Source: Krasilnikovozyma curviuscula
Lineage: Eukaryota > Basidiomycota > Tremellomycetes > Cystofilobasidiales > Mrakiaceae
DNA length: 64,000 bases
Reading direction: 5' to 3'
Assembly: GCA_014825775.1 (NCBI GenBank)
Contig: MVAQ01000029.1
Span: forward strand, 62,001 to 126,000
Made by a program: the position numbers and the translations under genes. Below are positions 1 to 11,892 of the stretch, piece by piece. Below the pieces are notes generated by a model, which did no database searches, was not told where the DNA came from, and was given only the letters and a program-made list of their open reading frames with translations. Positions within the stretch are counted from its first letter, which is position 1. Every line of letters starts with the position of its first letter.

Positions 1-694
1 TCAAACTTTGGAACCAACTCTTCAATCATCAGCTTCCACCCTAGTTGTCAATGACGATGATCCTATACCTCTCCTTGAGGATACCGATTCGGAGTGGAGC
101 GACGTCGAAGACGAAGACCCAGAGAAGGACGACGACGACTATGACAGCGAAGATTCTTCCCTTGGAGATCCTTACCGATCCAAAGTGCCCTCTCTGAGGT
201 GGAAGGATTGGTCCCACCGCTGCCGTCTCATCTCGGACCTGCCCAACTCAAATGGCTGGGTCCTTTACTGCTATGGTTATCGCTTCGTGTACTCCGTCAT
301 CAAGCCGGGATTTTTTACTGGGTTCATGCTCGATTTCCAGCCGTGGCAGATTAAGCGGTTCAATGCATTGAAGGAACTACAGCTGGAGGCTGGTGAGTTG
401 AAGGATGAAGTGAGCGTCGTTGAAAAAGGCGAGATCTGGGTTGAGAATGTGAGCAGTGGGCTCCCGTATATCGAGAGGGAGATGCCGCCGATGATGAAAA
501 TCAACCCAGCGCAGGGTAATTTCGAACAAGGCGGTCTACTCATTGACAGGGAGAGGTTGATGATGGTCTATGTTAGTCCGATCTTTTACCTATCTGTGTT
601 GCCTTACTTCGTTCACTAACAAGGACATGTGATCCTTTCTGTCCCATAGCATGATACCGACAGCAATCTCAGCATTGATGTCCAGCTGTTCTAG
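1..694 (+). CDS. F-box-family paralogue, C-terminal part only (5' end outside window)
   Basis: The reading frame is open from base 2, and the first in-window start-like codon is only a TTG, so the gene begins upstream of the window. Exon 1 runs to 571. A phase-0 intron (572-649) follows, then a final 45-base exon (650-694) coding 14 residues and TAG. The piece has a very acidic Asp/Glu stretch, then a domain matching the C-terminus of the neighbouring minus-strand F-box gene: WSH..RL.S..P..NG, then EKG.IW.E(N/D)V.S.LP, then DERL or DRERL before the last intron. The last intron lies at the same place in both genes and both last exons are exactly 45 bases. I infer a paralogue of the gene at 995-3332. 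The F-box itself is not visible because it would lie upstream. Confidence 0.6.
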
Positions 695-994
695 AATGTT
701 ACTTTCTTTGTGAGCAGGAACGCTTATTTATCAACAGCTTACTTGTATGATAGGATACGAACCTGATGAATAAGAATCGAAACTAGCTGTGATAATAAAT
801 TAATCGAAACCACCTAAAACTTACGGCGAAGAAAGTGTATATGCTTCTCAGGCGAGACTTCCAACCCAGCGTCGTTTTGAGTTCGATGTTGGTTCTCCTT
901 TGAATCCCTTTGGTGGTAAAAAATATTTTTAAACACCTTCATAGACGAATCATTTCGTATAACTTTTATATCCATACTATTGACTACAGCAGTC

Positions 995-3332
995 TTAATA
1001 TAAGTCGACGCGCAAGCTCATGTTGTGATCCCCATCTTGCTGCAAGATTCCAACATCGACATCAGCAATAAGGACAGGTTCAAGGACAAGTTGAAGTAAA
1101 CTTACAAAGATCCCAATCAGTCGCTCATCATCCACAATCATGCCTACGGGACAGTCCACCGCGTCCCATCCTCCGAGCGTGGTCGCAGAGTTGGCGGCGC
1201 CTGCATCAACAAGCCTCTCCGCAGTCTTTACGAACGTACCCAGCTCCCTCGACGCGAATGGAAGGCTCGAGACCACATCCTCCTCCCATATCCTCCCTTT
1301 CTCCATGATTCCAGGAACTCGCGACACGTCCTCAGTATCAAGGGAGGAAGCGGAGTGGACGTTGAACCGGTTAAAATCGACGATGCTTCCAGCCTCAGAC
1401 GATGAAGAAAACGGGAGTGGCATGCGAGTGCCCCAGCTGAAGTTTGTAAGGCCGTTCGGGCGTGGCTGAGCGCTTAGCAGGCGCGTACCGTGGGACCACT
1501 CGGACCAGGGTACCACCGTCGTCGTTGGAGAGGGTTGTCGATGGTGTATTGAGCCAGGGATGGCGGCGAAGAAGGTTTCCGTTAGCGTGAAAAAGCTCTG
1601 GATCTGTTCCATTGCGGGTGCGGGTTCTGCACCATCCTTGACGTCGCCGTTGTTACTGTTGCTGTTGAAAACGTAGAAGATGTCGATGGAGACGAGACGG
1701 GCATCGTCCTTCTTCATGAAAGGTATTGAGGTGTTACTGCTGGAATACTCGAGCGGCGTACTTGTGTTGAGACAGAAGTACCATGGCTTTGCGATTGAAA
1801 CGGGGAGGTGCCAGATACAGACAAGCTTTGGAACGGCAACGCGAGACTTCCAACTCTCAGTGGTCAGCGGCGCAATAGCTGATTCACTTCCGTCGATGCC
1901 GTCGTGTGTAAAGTTCATGTCAAAGAGGCCGAGCACCATCTTGTACGTCTCGGACCGTGCGTCGAATTGTAAACCGGAGCCCAAGCAATGGGTCTGGTCG
2001 ACGAAGCAGAACGACTCAATGTCGAGTGCTGATTCTGGGTCCAGGAATGACGGTACTACTTCTGCTGCTACATTTGCTGAATCTGGCGGCTGATAGTTGA
2101 TAGGGGTCGCCTGTTCGAGAAAGTCGTAGCCAGTGACACGGCCAGTGATGGTACCTTTCTTCCAGTCCATTGAGACGAGTCCACCTGCGACATCTTCCGT
2201 CTCCGCATGAGCACCTGCCATCATTGTGAGCGTGATCACTTGACCCAAGATTCTCTGGGAGCGTTTTGCAGCAGCAAAAAAAAAGGCATCGATCAATACC
2301 AGGCGGAAGCTGATCGCGCGCACGCCCAAAACAAAACAGCTCAATGAGGCTCACGATCAGAATGTAAGCCACAGGATCGGATATCTTCAGTGGCGAAACG
2401 ATGACTTTGTGTTTAGCTAGCGGATGAGGTTCGAAATTGGATAAAGTAAGAAGGTGCAAGCGATATACCAACAACTCCGGCGACTCAGATTCCCAAAGTG
2501 GGGAGCTCCTGTGTCATCAAGGCCAAACAATTCGGAGGATTGAGAGTAGCTTAGTTTTGAGCCTGATGAGCAGGGGAATGAACGACGAACCATTTCTCGG
2601 CGAGGACCAACAGGTCCTGAGAGGGATCAAACGTGAAATCCTTCACTCTGAACCCAGGACGGAACTCTCTGGGAGGAGAAAGAACGTGATCGACGTCGTA
2701 CGAGGATGTAGCAGAGGGGAGTTTCCAGAACTGGGGGTTTCGAAGGGAGAGAGGTGGTCATCAGAGGCGGGCGGCGGGGTTGTCATTGGGGCTCTCGAAT
2801 TGCTCACCTTGAACAGCTGGTGGTGCTCATCTGTCGACAGGCAGAGCTGTAGGAAATCAGAAGGTAGAACGTTCAAGGCAATGCGATTTAGTGAGAACTG
2901 AAGACCCGCAAGCCGTTCGAATGGAGGTAGAGCAGAACTAACCGTGCCTCCTACATAATCATACAAGTCGAACGTCCCATTCCAAATGCTTCTGAATAAG
3001 AAGAGATAGTCAGAATGCCTCTTTCCCAACTTCAAACAACGTCAAGAACGAGAGGCGCACTCAGAATTAAAGGTTGCCCTGGGCGTCAACCTTCTCATTC
3101 TCTCCTCCCGATCGACCAACAGCCCAAGCTTCTGTCCCACGCTCATCCCACAGACGGGATTATCGACACACCCAGAAATATCGAGCTGGAGCGCATACTG
3201 CAGCTCGAGAGACGTGTGTAACAGGGCGTGAAAGCGCGTGCAGATCTGTGTCAGCACCGGCAGGCGCAGGGACGGGCTGAGGAGTATAGCGAGAAGGACT
3301 TCTTCTGGCAAGTCGAGCAGGTGAGGTGCCAT
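995..3332 (-). CDS. F-box domain protein (Agaricomycete FTFDPSQDLLVL family)
   Basis: Predicted substrate adaptor of an SCF ubiquitin ligase. My model has six exons: 3332-3061, 2991-2808, 2730-2591, 2508-2355, 2200-1106 and 1039-995 (629 residues; lengths close the frame). The N-terminus holds the F-box (LLDLPEEVLLAILLSPSLRL, residues about 5-45). A central segment carries the family signature FTFDPSQDLLVLAEKW, followed by DWKKGTITG. The C-terminal half is variable and ends in QDGDHNMSLRVDLY. Donors at three introns are non-consensus (GTGCGC, GTTCGT) or end long introns (2201-2354), so those joins are less certain. The last intron (1040-1105, 66 bases) is a multiple of three, so retention would not break the frame. 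No substrate can be inferred. The gene faces its paralogue at 1-694 tail to tail. Confidence 0.85.
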
Positions 3333-3803
3333 TCTTATTTGAAGAGATGATGAATGAATTTGCTCTAGGTTTTATGTCAAGCGATAAAGCGTCGACTAGA
3401 AGGGAAGAGGGAGGGACTGTTTCTTCTGTCTGGATTTTCCGCGCGCCAGGTCTGACACAACAGGTCGAAATAAATGACCGAACGAGTCTATAGTCACTTT
3501 CGATATGGCGAGAACTAAAACGATAGATTCAGGTTAGGTGAAGCACAAGAAAACATGGAGTTCGCTACAAAAAAAATAACACAAAAAATCGAAAGAAGAA
3601 AGGCTAAATAGTTTATAATTAGATCAGGGGGTATAGGGAAGTTGTGTCGTGTCAAACGAGGCCGAGAAAAGAGGCATCTATAGAGGAGTCAGGGAGGAAG
3701 CTGGAGAGATGGAAGGAGCCTTGGAGATTTTGATGAGGGCGATGTGGCTCTGTGCGGAATGACAGATGCAAGTATCGAAAGATGATGAGGATTATTTCGT
3801 TCA
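3333..3803. other. intergenic between F-box start and DGK1 stop
   Basis: About 470 bases upstream of the F-box gene and downstream of DGK1, both on the minus strand. It should hold the F-box promoter and the DGK1 3' end. I see an A-rich run near 3570-3600 but no convincing gene, TATA box or repeat. Confidence 0.6.
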
Positions 3804-5416
3804 TTAAATAAGGGAGCTGGTAAAATGTAACCAAGCCCAGATAAAGCCGCCAGAGATGATGGGAAGGGTGACATTGTCGTCCAAAAACCCGACGTCGAGC
3901 GCTTCCGTTACGGCAGCGACGATGCCTGTCGTGATAGCTATAGGCATTAAAAAAACCTGCTCGTGAGATAGAACGAAACCAGCGAGAGAGATTGTGAGTT
4001 TGAGGGATTGAACTGACCAGTGGAGACCAACCCCCTCTTCCATCCCAGAATACTCCAATCATGCTCACTACCCGGCATGCCTCTGCCATGCCTGACTACG
4101 ACTGTCGGTGCGTAAAACGCAATCGTCACCAATACACCAGTACAGAATGCAGCAAGGAAGCCAGCGAGGGACTTGTTAGGAGCGAGGGGTATGACCTTGA
4201 GGAATCGGCGAGGGAGCGGGCGCGAGTACTTTCCGAAGAAACGACCAAGCATGGAGGCCATGGTATCTGCCCATGAGAGGCTAAAAAAGGGGGAAGTCAG
4301 TGCGTGTGTGATTGGATATTGAAGGAAGAGAGAGAAGGGGGGGCATTTATACCGACATTAGAATGGACAGAACAGCAACGTCTCGAGGGTAAACGGAGAG
4401 GACAAAACAGACGCCTACGAGATACCAAATGACACCTTCATTTATCGGACGCATAGAGGGAATATAAGCTGTTTTAGTGACTTCGGATATTACATAGCCA
4501 GAGGACTTTCAAAAAGACGTACCGTTGATCTTTCTCTTTTCCGAATCACGCATCAGGAAGCCAAGATATGATTCATAAAACCTGGAAAAGAAAATGACGA
4601 AAGGTCTAATTAGTGCCTCACGTTGCTATCTCAACAGGGTCGATGATGGGGCGGCACCACCAAATGGATCTAGCTCGCGCGTGGGAGCAAACAAAAACGA
4701 GAGTTGACCTCCATTCATCTATCGCAGGTCCTCACTCCCCAATCTGAACCATTGCATCTACCCAGACATCTCAACGAGTCTTCGTAGGAAGCCAATATGG
4801 GAAACAGAGAAGAAGAGAGAGACACTCACTTTGCGAACGGAGCGTTGTTGAGCCTCAAGATATCGACCAATGTGACGATGACCAGGTTGACGGCTAGAAA
4901 CGCGACAATCGGGTACACTGAAGGAGGGTTGAACCAGTTCATAGCCAGAGCAATCAAACCTGACCCATTCGATGAAAGCAAACGAATAGAAAAAGTGAAA
5001 ACGTTTCAGCGAACACAACACACCATGTGAAATTTCCCTTCGACAAACCTACCGATGGAGGAATGAAGCAGTTTCCTAGGGACCTCGTATTTGACCCAGA
5101 AGGTTTTTTCAATATTGACGAAGTTGCTCCCGTCAGGGTTGAGGATCTCTACGTCCGAGTCGATCCTCACCGTCTTTCTCAGCTTGACCGGGCTCTCCTC
5201 CGCTGGTTCTACAGATGCTTTGCTGGTGCTGTGGCCATTGGACAAGGCTGAAGCTGCCTTCACACTTGATCGCGTCGTTCGCTGCGACATGGTTAAGATT
5301 TGGGTCAAGCTAGCGTTCGAAAGAAATGGCGTTGGCGTGGTGACGATTCCTCTCTTGAAAGACTTTACACCTGTGAAAGGTGGCGCTTCTGCGACTGGAG
5401 TGCTTTGTCTTGCCAT
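3804..5416 (-). CDS. DGK1: CTP-dependent diacylglycerol kinase (Dgk1/Hsd1 family)
   Basis: Membrane enzyme that phosphorylates diacylglycerol with CTP to give phosphatidate, opposing the Pah1 phosphatase at the ER/nuclear envelope (established for yeast Dgk1). Six exons: 5416-5053, 4959-4830, 4581-4523, 4468-4357, 4280-4018 and 3937-3804, giving 353 residues with the frame closed. A polar N-terminus of about 105 residues precedes the family motif VPRKLLHSSIG. Hydrophobic segments follow (FNPPSVYPIVAFLAVNLVIV; GVIWYLVGVCFVLSVYP), then the SWADTMAS and NKSLAGF motifs, and the C-terminal signature VTEALDVGFLDDNVTLPIIS. Two donors (GTCGGT in intron 4, GTCAGT in intron 5) are weaker than consensus but needed for the frame. 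A second in-frame Met at about residue 43 (MSQRTTRSS) is an alternative start. The next gene upstream, also on the minus strand, is the ArfGAP. Confidence 0.85.
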
Positions 5417-5758
5417 AGAGCGCTTTGGATTTAGCCTGCTATTTTATAGATCTGTAGGTTCAAGCACAAGTGAGGTTTTTGCTGAAGCTTGGACATTATA
5501 ATTGAGATGGCTCAGCGACGCTGCGCAACACAAAACGGGTTCATTCAGGTAGATATTGATCAAGAAGGAAATGCTACAAAGCCATGATCCGAGAATAAAA
5601 ATTATCAACTTCAACCGTGATAGAAAGAAACCACAATATCAAAAGTCCAGCGGGAAAAAAGTCCAAGAAGTTCCCGCTCCTGCGAAGATCTTACCTCTTC
5701 TTTAAACATCCCACCCTCCTCCCACCAGCACATAGCACCACTCACCACATATCCTTCA
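5417..5758. other. intergenic, DGK1 promoter / ArfGAP 3' end
   Basis: About 340 bases between two minus-strand genes. It must contain the DGK1 promoter and the ArfGAP transcript end. I see no other gene or repeat here. Confidence 0.5.
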
Positions 5759-7594
5759 TTACCGGCCCCATCCCATCTGCGTTGTCTGCTGCTGCTGCGC
5801 ACCAGGAGGCATCATGTTGGAAAAGAAGTTCTGCTGTGCGTTCTGCTGCTGCTGCTGGGGTTGTTGAGGTTGTCCATACCCTCCTCCTCCTCCGACAAGT
5901 GTCGGTGGTTGCGCAAAGAATGAGGTGGATCCCTGCAGCAGGGGCTGCGAATATGAAGGCGCCGTGAGCTGCTGATGCTGCTGCTGCTGCTGCTGCTGGG
6001 GGAAATACGACGGAGATTGCTGCTGTTGTGTCTGAATGGGCGGGGAGAATATTGGTGTGCTCGACATTGGTGGGTACGAGGCCTGAGGGGTCTGTTGGTA
6101 CAAATGCTGGAACCCCGGCTGTCGTTGAGGTTGTTGCTGGAAAAAGGAGCTGAAGGCGGATGCGCCCATCTGCTGAGAGGTATAGCCTCCGTTATTCGCC
6201 GCGGCAGCACCGTTGAGGGTCATTCCCGTCGGTACATGTTGCTGCGACTGCTGTGAAAAGACATTGCTCGTCGCAGGCAGCGAGACGTTTCGGTTCAGGT
6301 CTGACACGGCAGGCTGGTAAGACGGCGAGTGCGAAATTGGGTTGAACGTCCCAGCCGCCGCTTGCTGCTGGAAGAAGGGTTGTGGAGGTGGAGGATTTTG
6401 GATCGAAAGCATATCTTGGAACGCTGCCGACTGGGGCAGCGAATGATTTGGAGATGAGGACAGGAACGCCCCATGCGAGGGTGATGTGGAGAGGTACTGC
6501 AGCGGCGGTTGCTGCTGTCGTGGCTGGAGATTCTGATACTGCTGCTGCTGTTGATCTGGATAAGCTAGGATGGTAGCTCCTGTTGCTGACAAATTCGAGC
6601 TGGCGCGTCCTCGTCGTTTGGGTTCAACCCCGCCGAGGAAGCCATTCGCGCCCAAGGCCACGCCGTTCGTCGAAGGCGGTTGAGTGTTCATCTTGCCAAA
6701 CACAGGTGACTTTGGTGGGTCCGTCTTAACTGGTGAAGGTAATGGTGTCGAGTGTGCTCTCGCTGGTGCCGCTGCTGTCGCTGCTCGGAGGTTACTGTTG
6801 TGAGGTGGGGAATCATCAGGTCGATGTTTATCGAAAGAGAAGGATGGCACATGTGGTGAATAGGATGATGGTGGGGTAATTGAGCGTTCTCGTCCCAGGT
6901 GAGGGTGGTTTTGGAGGCGCGTTCCGCCAGTGTACTTCTTACGAATGTACCTATGGATACACAAAGTCTACAATAAGTAAATGATGTCGAAGAAAAGTGG
7001 TTATTGGTTTGAAAACTTACTTTTCTAATTCGTTGTCTCGTGCTGAGTCCTCCAAGTTGGTCGGTGGGGGGTTTCGAACGTTGTCGGTTGCATACTTTTC
7101 GTTCGATTTTGTGTTGCCTATACTTTTTAGAACCTAGGCAAAAGGGGCGAGAGTCAGCAGGGATCACGTTAAAGCCCAATTAACTTTTGGAAGTCTCACA
7201 TCAATCTGCTCTCTCGTCAGGGTGCTGCCAGCAAAAGCGTAAAGCGAAGTGTCAGAGGAGCAGTATGAAAGGAGATGGAATTACATAACGAGCAACTCCA
7301 CTCACTCCAAAGTCACAGACTTGACTTTACTGATGTGAGTTCCAAGCTTCCTGTGAACACTTGCACAGTTGATGCACAAAAAGATACCTTTATATCCAGA
7401 CAAAAGGTGGACAGGAAGTCAGACCGCGCTACGTCGTCCCAGTACCGTCGTCGTCAACTTCGACGGAACGGAGGCTCACCCAAGTTGATTGAGCACCATC
7501 TGGGAGCAGGATTTCGACAGTCTGCGCAGATGGTGTTGCCTGGCAGCTTCAACAGCTCCTCGAGCACCCTAGCATTTCGATTCTGCGTCGCCAT
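5759..7594 (-). CDS. Arf GTPase-activating protein with glutamine-rich tail (Age2/SMAP type)
   Basis: Stimulates GTP hydrolysis by Arf GTPases in Golgi/endosomal vesicle traffic (family knowledge). Five exons: 7594-7480, 7387-7306, 7224-7200, 7133-7021 and 6950-5759; 508 residues, frame closed. The zinc finger is C23-x2-C26-x16-C43-x2-C46, with the catalytic arginine finger as R51 in CASVHRKLG. The Age2/SMAP-type end of the GAP domain follows: [31 protein letters not shown] and IRKKY. Exon 3 is only 25 bases. From about residue 115 the protein is low-complexity, with Pro/Ser then many Gln runs coded mainly by CAG, and it ends QMGWGR. The tail probably serves in protein interaction or condensation. 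Age2, SMAP or Gts1-like naming cannot be separated by eye. Confidence 0.88.
5960..6000 (-). repeat. CAG/CTG trinucleotide tract coding polyglutamine
   Basis: The plus strand shows repeated CTG units interrupted by one ATG. On the coding (minus) strand these are CAG codons for a Q run with one His in the ArfGAP tail. Shorter CAG/CAA clusters lie around 5850, 6010, 6245 and 6540. Such tracts vary in length between strains. Confidence 0.7.
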
Positions 7595-9674
7595 AGAGCA
7601 AGTGAGACGGCTCGAGCGAGGAGGCTGGTCTTTCCAAGGGATTAGGTGGCCGTGTACCTCTCAAAATTAGGACGAGCTTTAGTTTAGTTGCAGAATGCCA
7701 GGAACGAGAGAGTTGGGTTTAGAAAAAAGTTGAGGCTCTTCGGTTTGAGCGTAAGGACGAGGTCGAGGCGCGTGAGGCACGAACCCTCTATACTAAGGAG
7801 ACGTAAGCAAATCAATTCAAATTCGAGTAAAGTCAAGTTTAATTCAGAAAAACTCAGTTGACTCACATAGTCAAGATAAGTTCAGTTCAGGTTCCATGCA
7901 GAAAGAAAGGAAAGGAAAGAGGACTGCAGTGATCGGCGGCATACAGGCGGTCTGCCAGGAGAAATATCGGATTCCGGGTATTTCGACAAGCATGTTGAGA
8001 CTATACCTTGCTCGATTTAGTTTGGAGTTTCGACAGGATAATTTAGTGCCGCAGCTGTCCAAGTCAATGGCGTTTGAGCTCTGGAAGGCAAAGCCAAGCG
8101 AGAGAGCATCCATTGAAAGGGGTGTAGATCAAGTCATCATGGAAAATAGTTGAACCTTTGCCGCTCGCAACATCTTGTAGATAGTAGAGAATAAAACAAC
8201 TCACTTCGTGGAGCTGTTGTTGAAATCGGACGGTAGTCCTACGTTGTGGAGAAAAATCTTGCGACAATCAAAACAAACCTTCTGACGAGGGTGGATGAAG
8301 ACCCCAGAGTAGATTATCCGACCAGTATTATATGCTCACAGCAACTTAGGCCCTTTATGTATCTGAATTCCTAGTCTTTCAATGATATTGGGGATTTTTT
8401 TGATGAAGAGCCTCGATCCACAATGCCGCATGCGATGAGTATTGCAACTATGAACTCGACAGCAAACTAAGCACACCCTAGTTGTTCCATGTACTTACAG
8501 GACGACGACATCGCGATAGCTCCCTCTCACAAGCTCCCTCCCATCTCAGTTTTACGCTTCGGCTGTGAGTAGCAATGTGTTGACTAGTAGAAATCCCAAA
8601 AGAAGGAGTTTGACGCTAGACTTATCGATGGAGAAACTCTTCTGCCAGATCGTCATCATTAAAAGTTACTTTTCTCACTTCTATTGTTTCTACCAGACCT
8701 TCTTCTTGAAAAATTTCTCGATTGCCCAAGGCAACTAAGTGGACATGAACGCGGATCTGTCGCCCATCGAAGAGGGCGGGGGGATGAAAAGTTGAACGCC
8801 CAGTCAATCATTTGTCCATACAACTACTCCCTTCTTCGAAACCGCTAATTTCTTTTGAAATTTAGTGTTTAAAGACGACTTTCTTTTCCAGACCTCCGTG
8901 ATGCAGACTCAGACGCACTCGGATCGCGTCACCTAAACCCGAGCTGTCGACCCAGATGACCATTACACGGAGAGATTTCAGATGGACCACACGTTCAACC
9001 TACTTTTCATTTTGGCAACGACGAGGACATTGTTACCCCCCTTCTCACTTGTGATCATTCTCGGTCTGCTCTCTAGTCCTTACTCTGTTTGCTCTACCAC
9101 CTCCTCTATCATTGTTGCTCTGCTCTGTAACCGGTATATAATCATTCATGAATTGGCCTATGGAAGGAGATATCTATGGTCTGTTTTCTTTCAATTGGTA
9201 GTTTGTTCCATGTGAGGATGGAGCGCCGCCCAAGACAACACGACCACCAAAGCTCCCGTTCTTGTATTTTCACCATCCTGAGAGATGCCGCAAAACTCAG
9301 GGGAGATCCTGCTGAATGAACCAGTACTTTCAGGTCATCATTATCAGTTTTAGATATTTCCACACCGTTTTCCGAGTGAACACACTATGGTGGCCGCGCA
9401 CCGCTCGCTTCCTGTCCCTCGACTGCATTCTTTGAAAGGTTCAGGCTCCAGTTCTCCATCAGGTATGTCGAGGATCCGAATGTTATTGAATGATCATGCC
9501 ACAGAATTGACATGGTATCTCTTGTATTTGCTGTTCGTCGCCCTCCTGTCCTGTTCGCTGCTGCCCTCGATTCGTCCTTCTTCGTCCTTTTTCCCCCAAC
9601 CACCCTCTCTCGTCACATTATACAACGCCCCCCAGCAGTCTCCAGCTACTAAATACTAGGAAGGCTTTCCTAAG
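7595..9674. other. 2.1-kb stretch without a confident gene
   Basis: Upstream of the ArfGAP (minus) and upstream of LCB1 (plus), so it holds two promoters. The open frames here are under 90 codons, have no recognisable domain and do not join into a convincing spliced model. On the minus strand near 8512 an ATG followed after four codons by a good donor (GTAAGT) hints at a small spliced transcript, but every acceptor I tried runs into a stop. The region around 9380-9670 is pyrimidine-rich and probably the LCB1 5' leader. Confidence 0.5.
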
Positions 9675-11691
9675 ATGAATGCTACAATGGAATCAGTAGC
9701 TGAGCCCCCGTTGATACTGCAGTACGCCTTGTCGTGGACCACGCAGGCCTTGGTCCAAGTTTCAGACCTCTTCAACTCGTCAGTCCTTTTCCACCGTTTC
9801 CCACCTCCTCTGCTTTCGTTCCCCGCAGTGGGCTTATCATGTCTAACATTCTGTGGTGTCGTTTTTCTGTTTCTCTAGCATTCCTGGCTCTGAAGTCGTC
9901 GTTCGTTATGTGCGTGCGTCCCACCAGAACGATCCATGGCGGACTATCCTCGAGTTGGTCCTTGTTGCCTTCGCGCTCCGAACCATCTTCAGCAGTCGAA
10001 CACGAACCGACAGGACGGGCAAGAATTTTGTAGAGCTATCAGAGAAGGAGATTGACGATTTGGTCTATGAATGGGTACCTGAACCCTTGGTCCCCCCACT
10101 CGACCCTGAGTCTATAGACTCGACGTTGCTGGATAGCCTTCCTATCATTGCTGGGGGTATTGCTCCAAAAGTCAAGCTCGTTGGAAATCCTGGTGGTAAA
10201 TCTCTACTAAACTTGGCCAGCTACAACTTCACAGGTTTGGCTGAGAATGAAAAGATGAAGGATAAGGCTATTGAGACATTGAGAAAGTACGGTGTGGGTT
10301 CTTGTGGTCCTTCTGGATTTTATGGAACGTATGGTACGTGGCTTATTCATACCTTTGATTAAATACTCTCTCCGAGGCTGACTTAGTGCTCTTTCCTTTT
10401 TTGTTGTACATCTCAACACCTCCTTCATCACCTCGTTCCTCACCTCGTTCCTCAGATGTTCACCAACAACTCGAAGAAGATATCTCCAACTTCCTTTCTG
10501 TCCCGGCAACAATTATCTACGCTCAAGCTTTCACGACTTCGACGTCTATCATCCCCGCCTTTGCCAAAAGGGGCGACATCATCGTCGCCGACAAAGGCTG
10601 TTCCTTCGCGCTCCAAAGAGGCCTCCAGATCTCGAGAAGCACAGTTAAATGGTACGAGCACGGTGACATGTCTTCGTTGGAACAAGTGCTGGACTCCGTC
10701 GTTAGGGACGCTAAGAGGAAGGGCAGTAAATTGACGAGAAGGTTCATTGTCACCGAGGGCCTGTTCGAGATGGACGGCTCGATTGCTGATTTGGCTACTA
10801 TTGTGAGTTGCTTTTGCTGGAGTTTCTGTCTCTCAAACTATCTCGCGCCTCTGACACAGCTCTGGGATTTCCGCTCTACTTTTTTAGGTTGCGCTGAAGA
10901 AGAAGTACAAGTTCAGATTGATTCTTGATGAGACCCATTCATTTGGTGTGCTGGGTGAAACTGGCCGTGGGTTGACTGAGCTCTTCGACGTCCCAGTGCG
11001 TCAATTCTCCCTCCTCGTTGCCTGTTCCTGCGCCACGAGCGTTGACTCATTCTGTATTTCCGATCCAGGCAAAGGAAGTCGAAATGATTGTTGGATCTAT
11101 GGCTACCACTTTGAATGCTGGAGGAGGATTCTGCTCGGGCTCCCAAGTCGTGGTTAACCACCAACGTATTAATTCAGCTGCCTCTGTCTTTTCTGCCGCC
11201 CTTCCACCAATGCTCGCAACTACCGCGTCCCTTGGACTGTCCATTATGCATACAAACCCATCTCTTTTCACTACTCTTCAAGAAAACGTCCGAACTCTCA
11301 GAAACGTGCTGGACAAGATGGACATTATTGAGATCCCGAGCGACGATCAGAGTCCCATCATCCACATCTACATCCCCGGCGAGCCGACGTCGTCGATTGA
11401 GGAGGATGAGACAATCTTGCAAGAGATTGTGGACGAGTGCATCGCTCAGGGTGTACTCGTGTCTAGGGCGAGGAGGTTGAGGGGCCAGGAGGAGTACAAC
11501 TTCAGGCCCTCGATCAAGATTTGTATGACTTCCAGCTTGGTGAGTACCTACCCTTTTGTCTCTCGTTTTGCAAATATTGTGGATTGACACGGATTCTTTA
11601 TTGTTCTTCCTTTTTAAAGACCAAGAAGGAGGTCGAGAAGGCTGCTTCGACGATCAAGGCAGCGGTGACTAAAGTACTGAGGAGACACTAA
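9675..11691 (+). CDS. LCB1: serine palmitoyltransferase subunit 1 (LCB1)
   Basis: Non-catalytic subunit of the ER enzyme that condenses serine with palmitoyl-CoA, the first step of sphingolipid synthesis. Six exons: 9675-9778, 9879-10333, 10456-10802, 10888-10995, 11069-11539 and 11620-11691; 518 residues, frame closed. A hydrophobic segment near residues 60-80 ([16 protein letters not shown]) fits the membrane anchor. The fold-type I aminotransferase core shows [30 protein letters not shown] and [17 protein letters not shown]. At the position where LCB2 has the PLP-binding lysine this protein has [15 protein letters not shown] without lysine, as expected for LCB1. The C-terminus is basic (VTKVLRRH). 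GRX5 starts 201 bases downstream on the same strand. Confidence 0.95.
10427..10454 (+). repeat. 12-base tandem duplication before an LCB1 acceptor
   Basis: The pyrimidine tract at the end of LCB1 intron 2 contains the unit CACCTCGTTCCT twice in tandem, the second copy running into the CAG acceptor at 10453-10455. Only the second copy ends in AG. It is seen directly; whether it matters for splicing is unknown. Confidence 0.6.
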
Positions 11692-11892
11692 GCGCGAGCT
11701 GTTCCAGTGCTGTACAAGATTTTACCCCGTATAACTACAATAATCATTAAATATATAAATACAATAATTTGGATCAATCTTTCTGGCTTTATTTGTGAAC
11801 GAAAATGAAGTAGCCGCTCCTCTCCCAGCCCTCAACGAATGACGGCGAACGACATTTGTCAGAAATATCTCAGTTTCTCTCCATTCTCAAAA

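Noticed and set aside
1680..2093. 137-codon plus-strand frame inside the F-box gene
   Set aside because: It lies opposite the long fifth exon of the F-box gene, has no domain, and is most simply an antisense shadow.
3652..4089. 145-codon minus-strand frame over the DGK1 3' end
   Set aside because: It reads through introns of DGK1 in another frame and lacks the conserved VTEALD..LDDN motif, which is in the accepted frame.
5617..6576. Plus-strand open frames rich in Leu over the ArfGAP tail
   Set aside because: They are the antisense of CAG-rich polyglutamine codons; the minus strand carries a well-supported ArfGAP.
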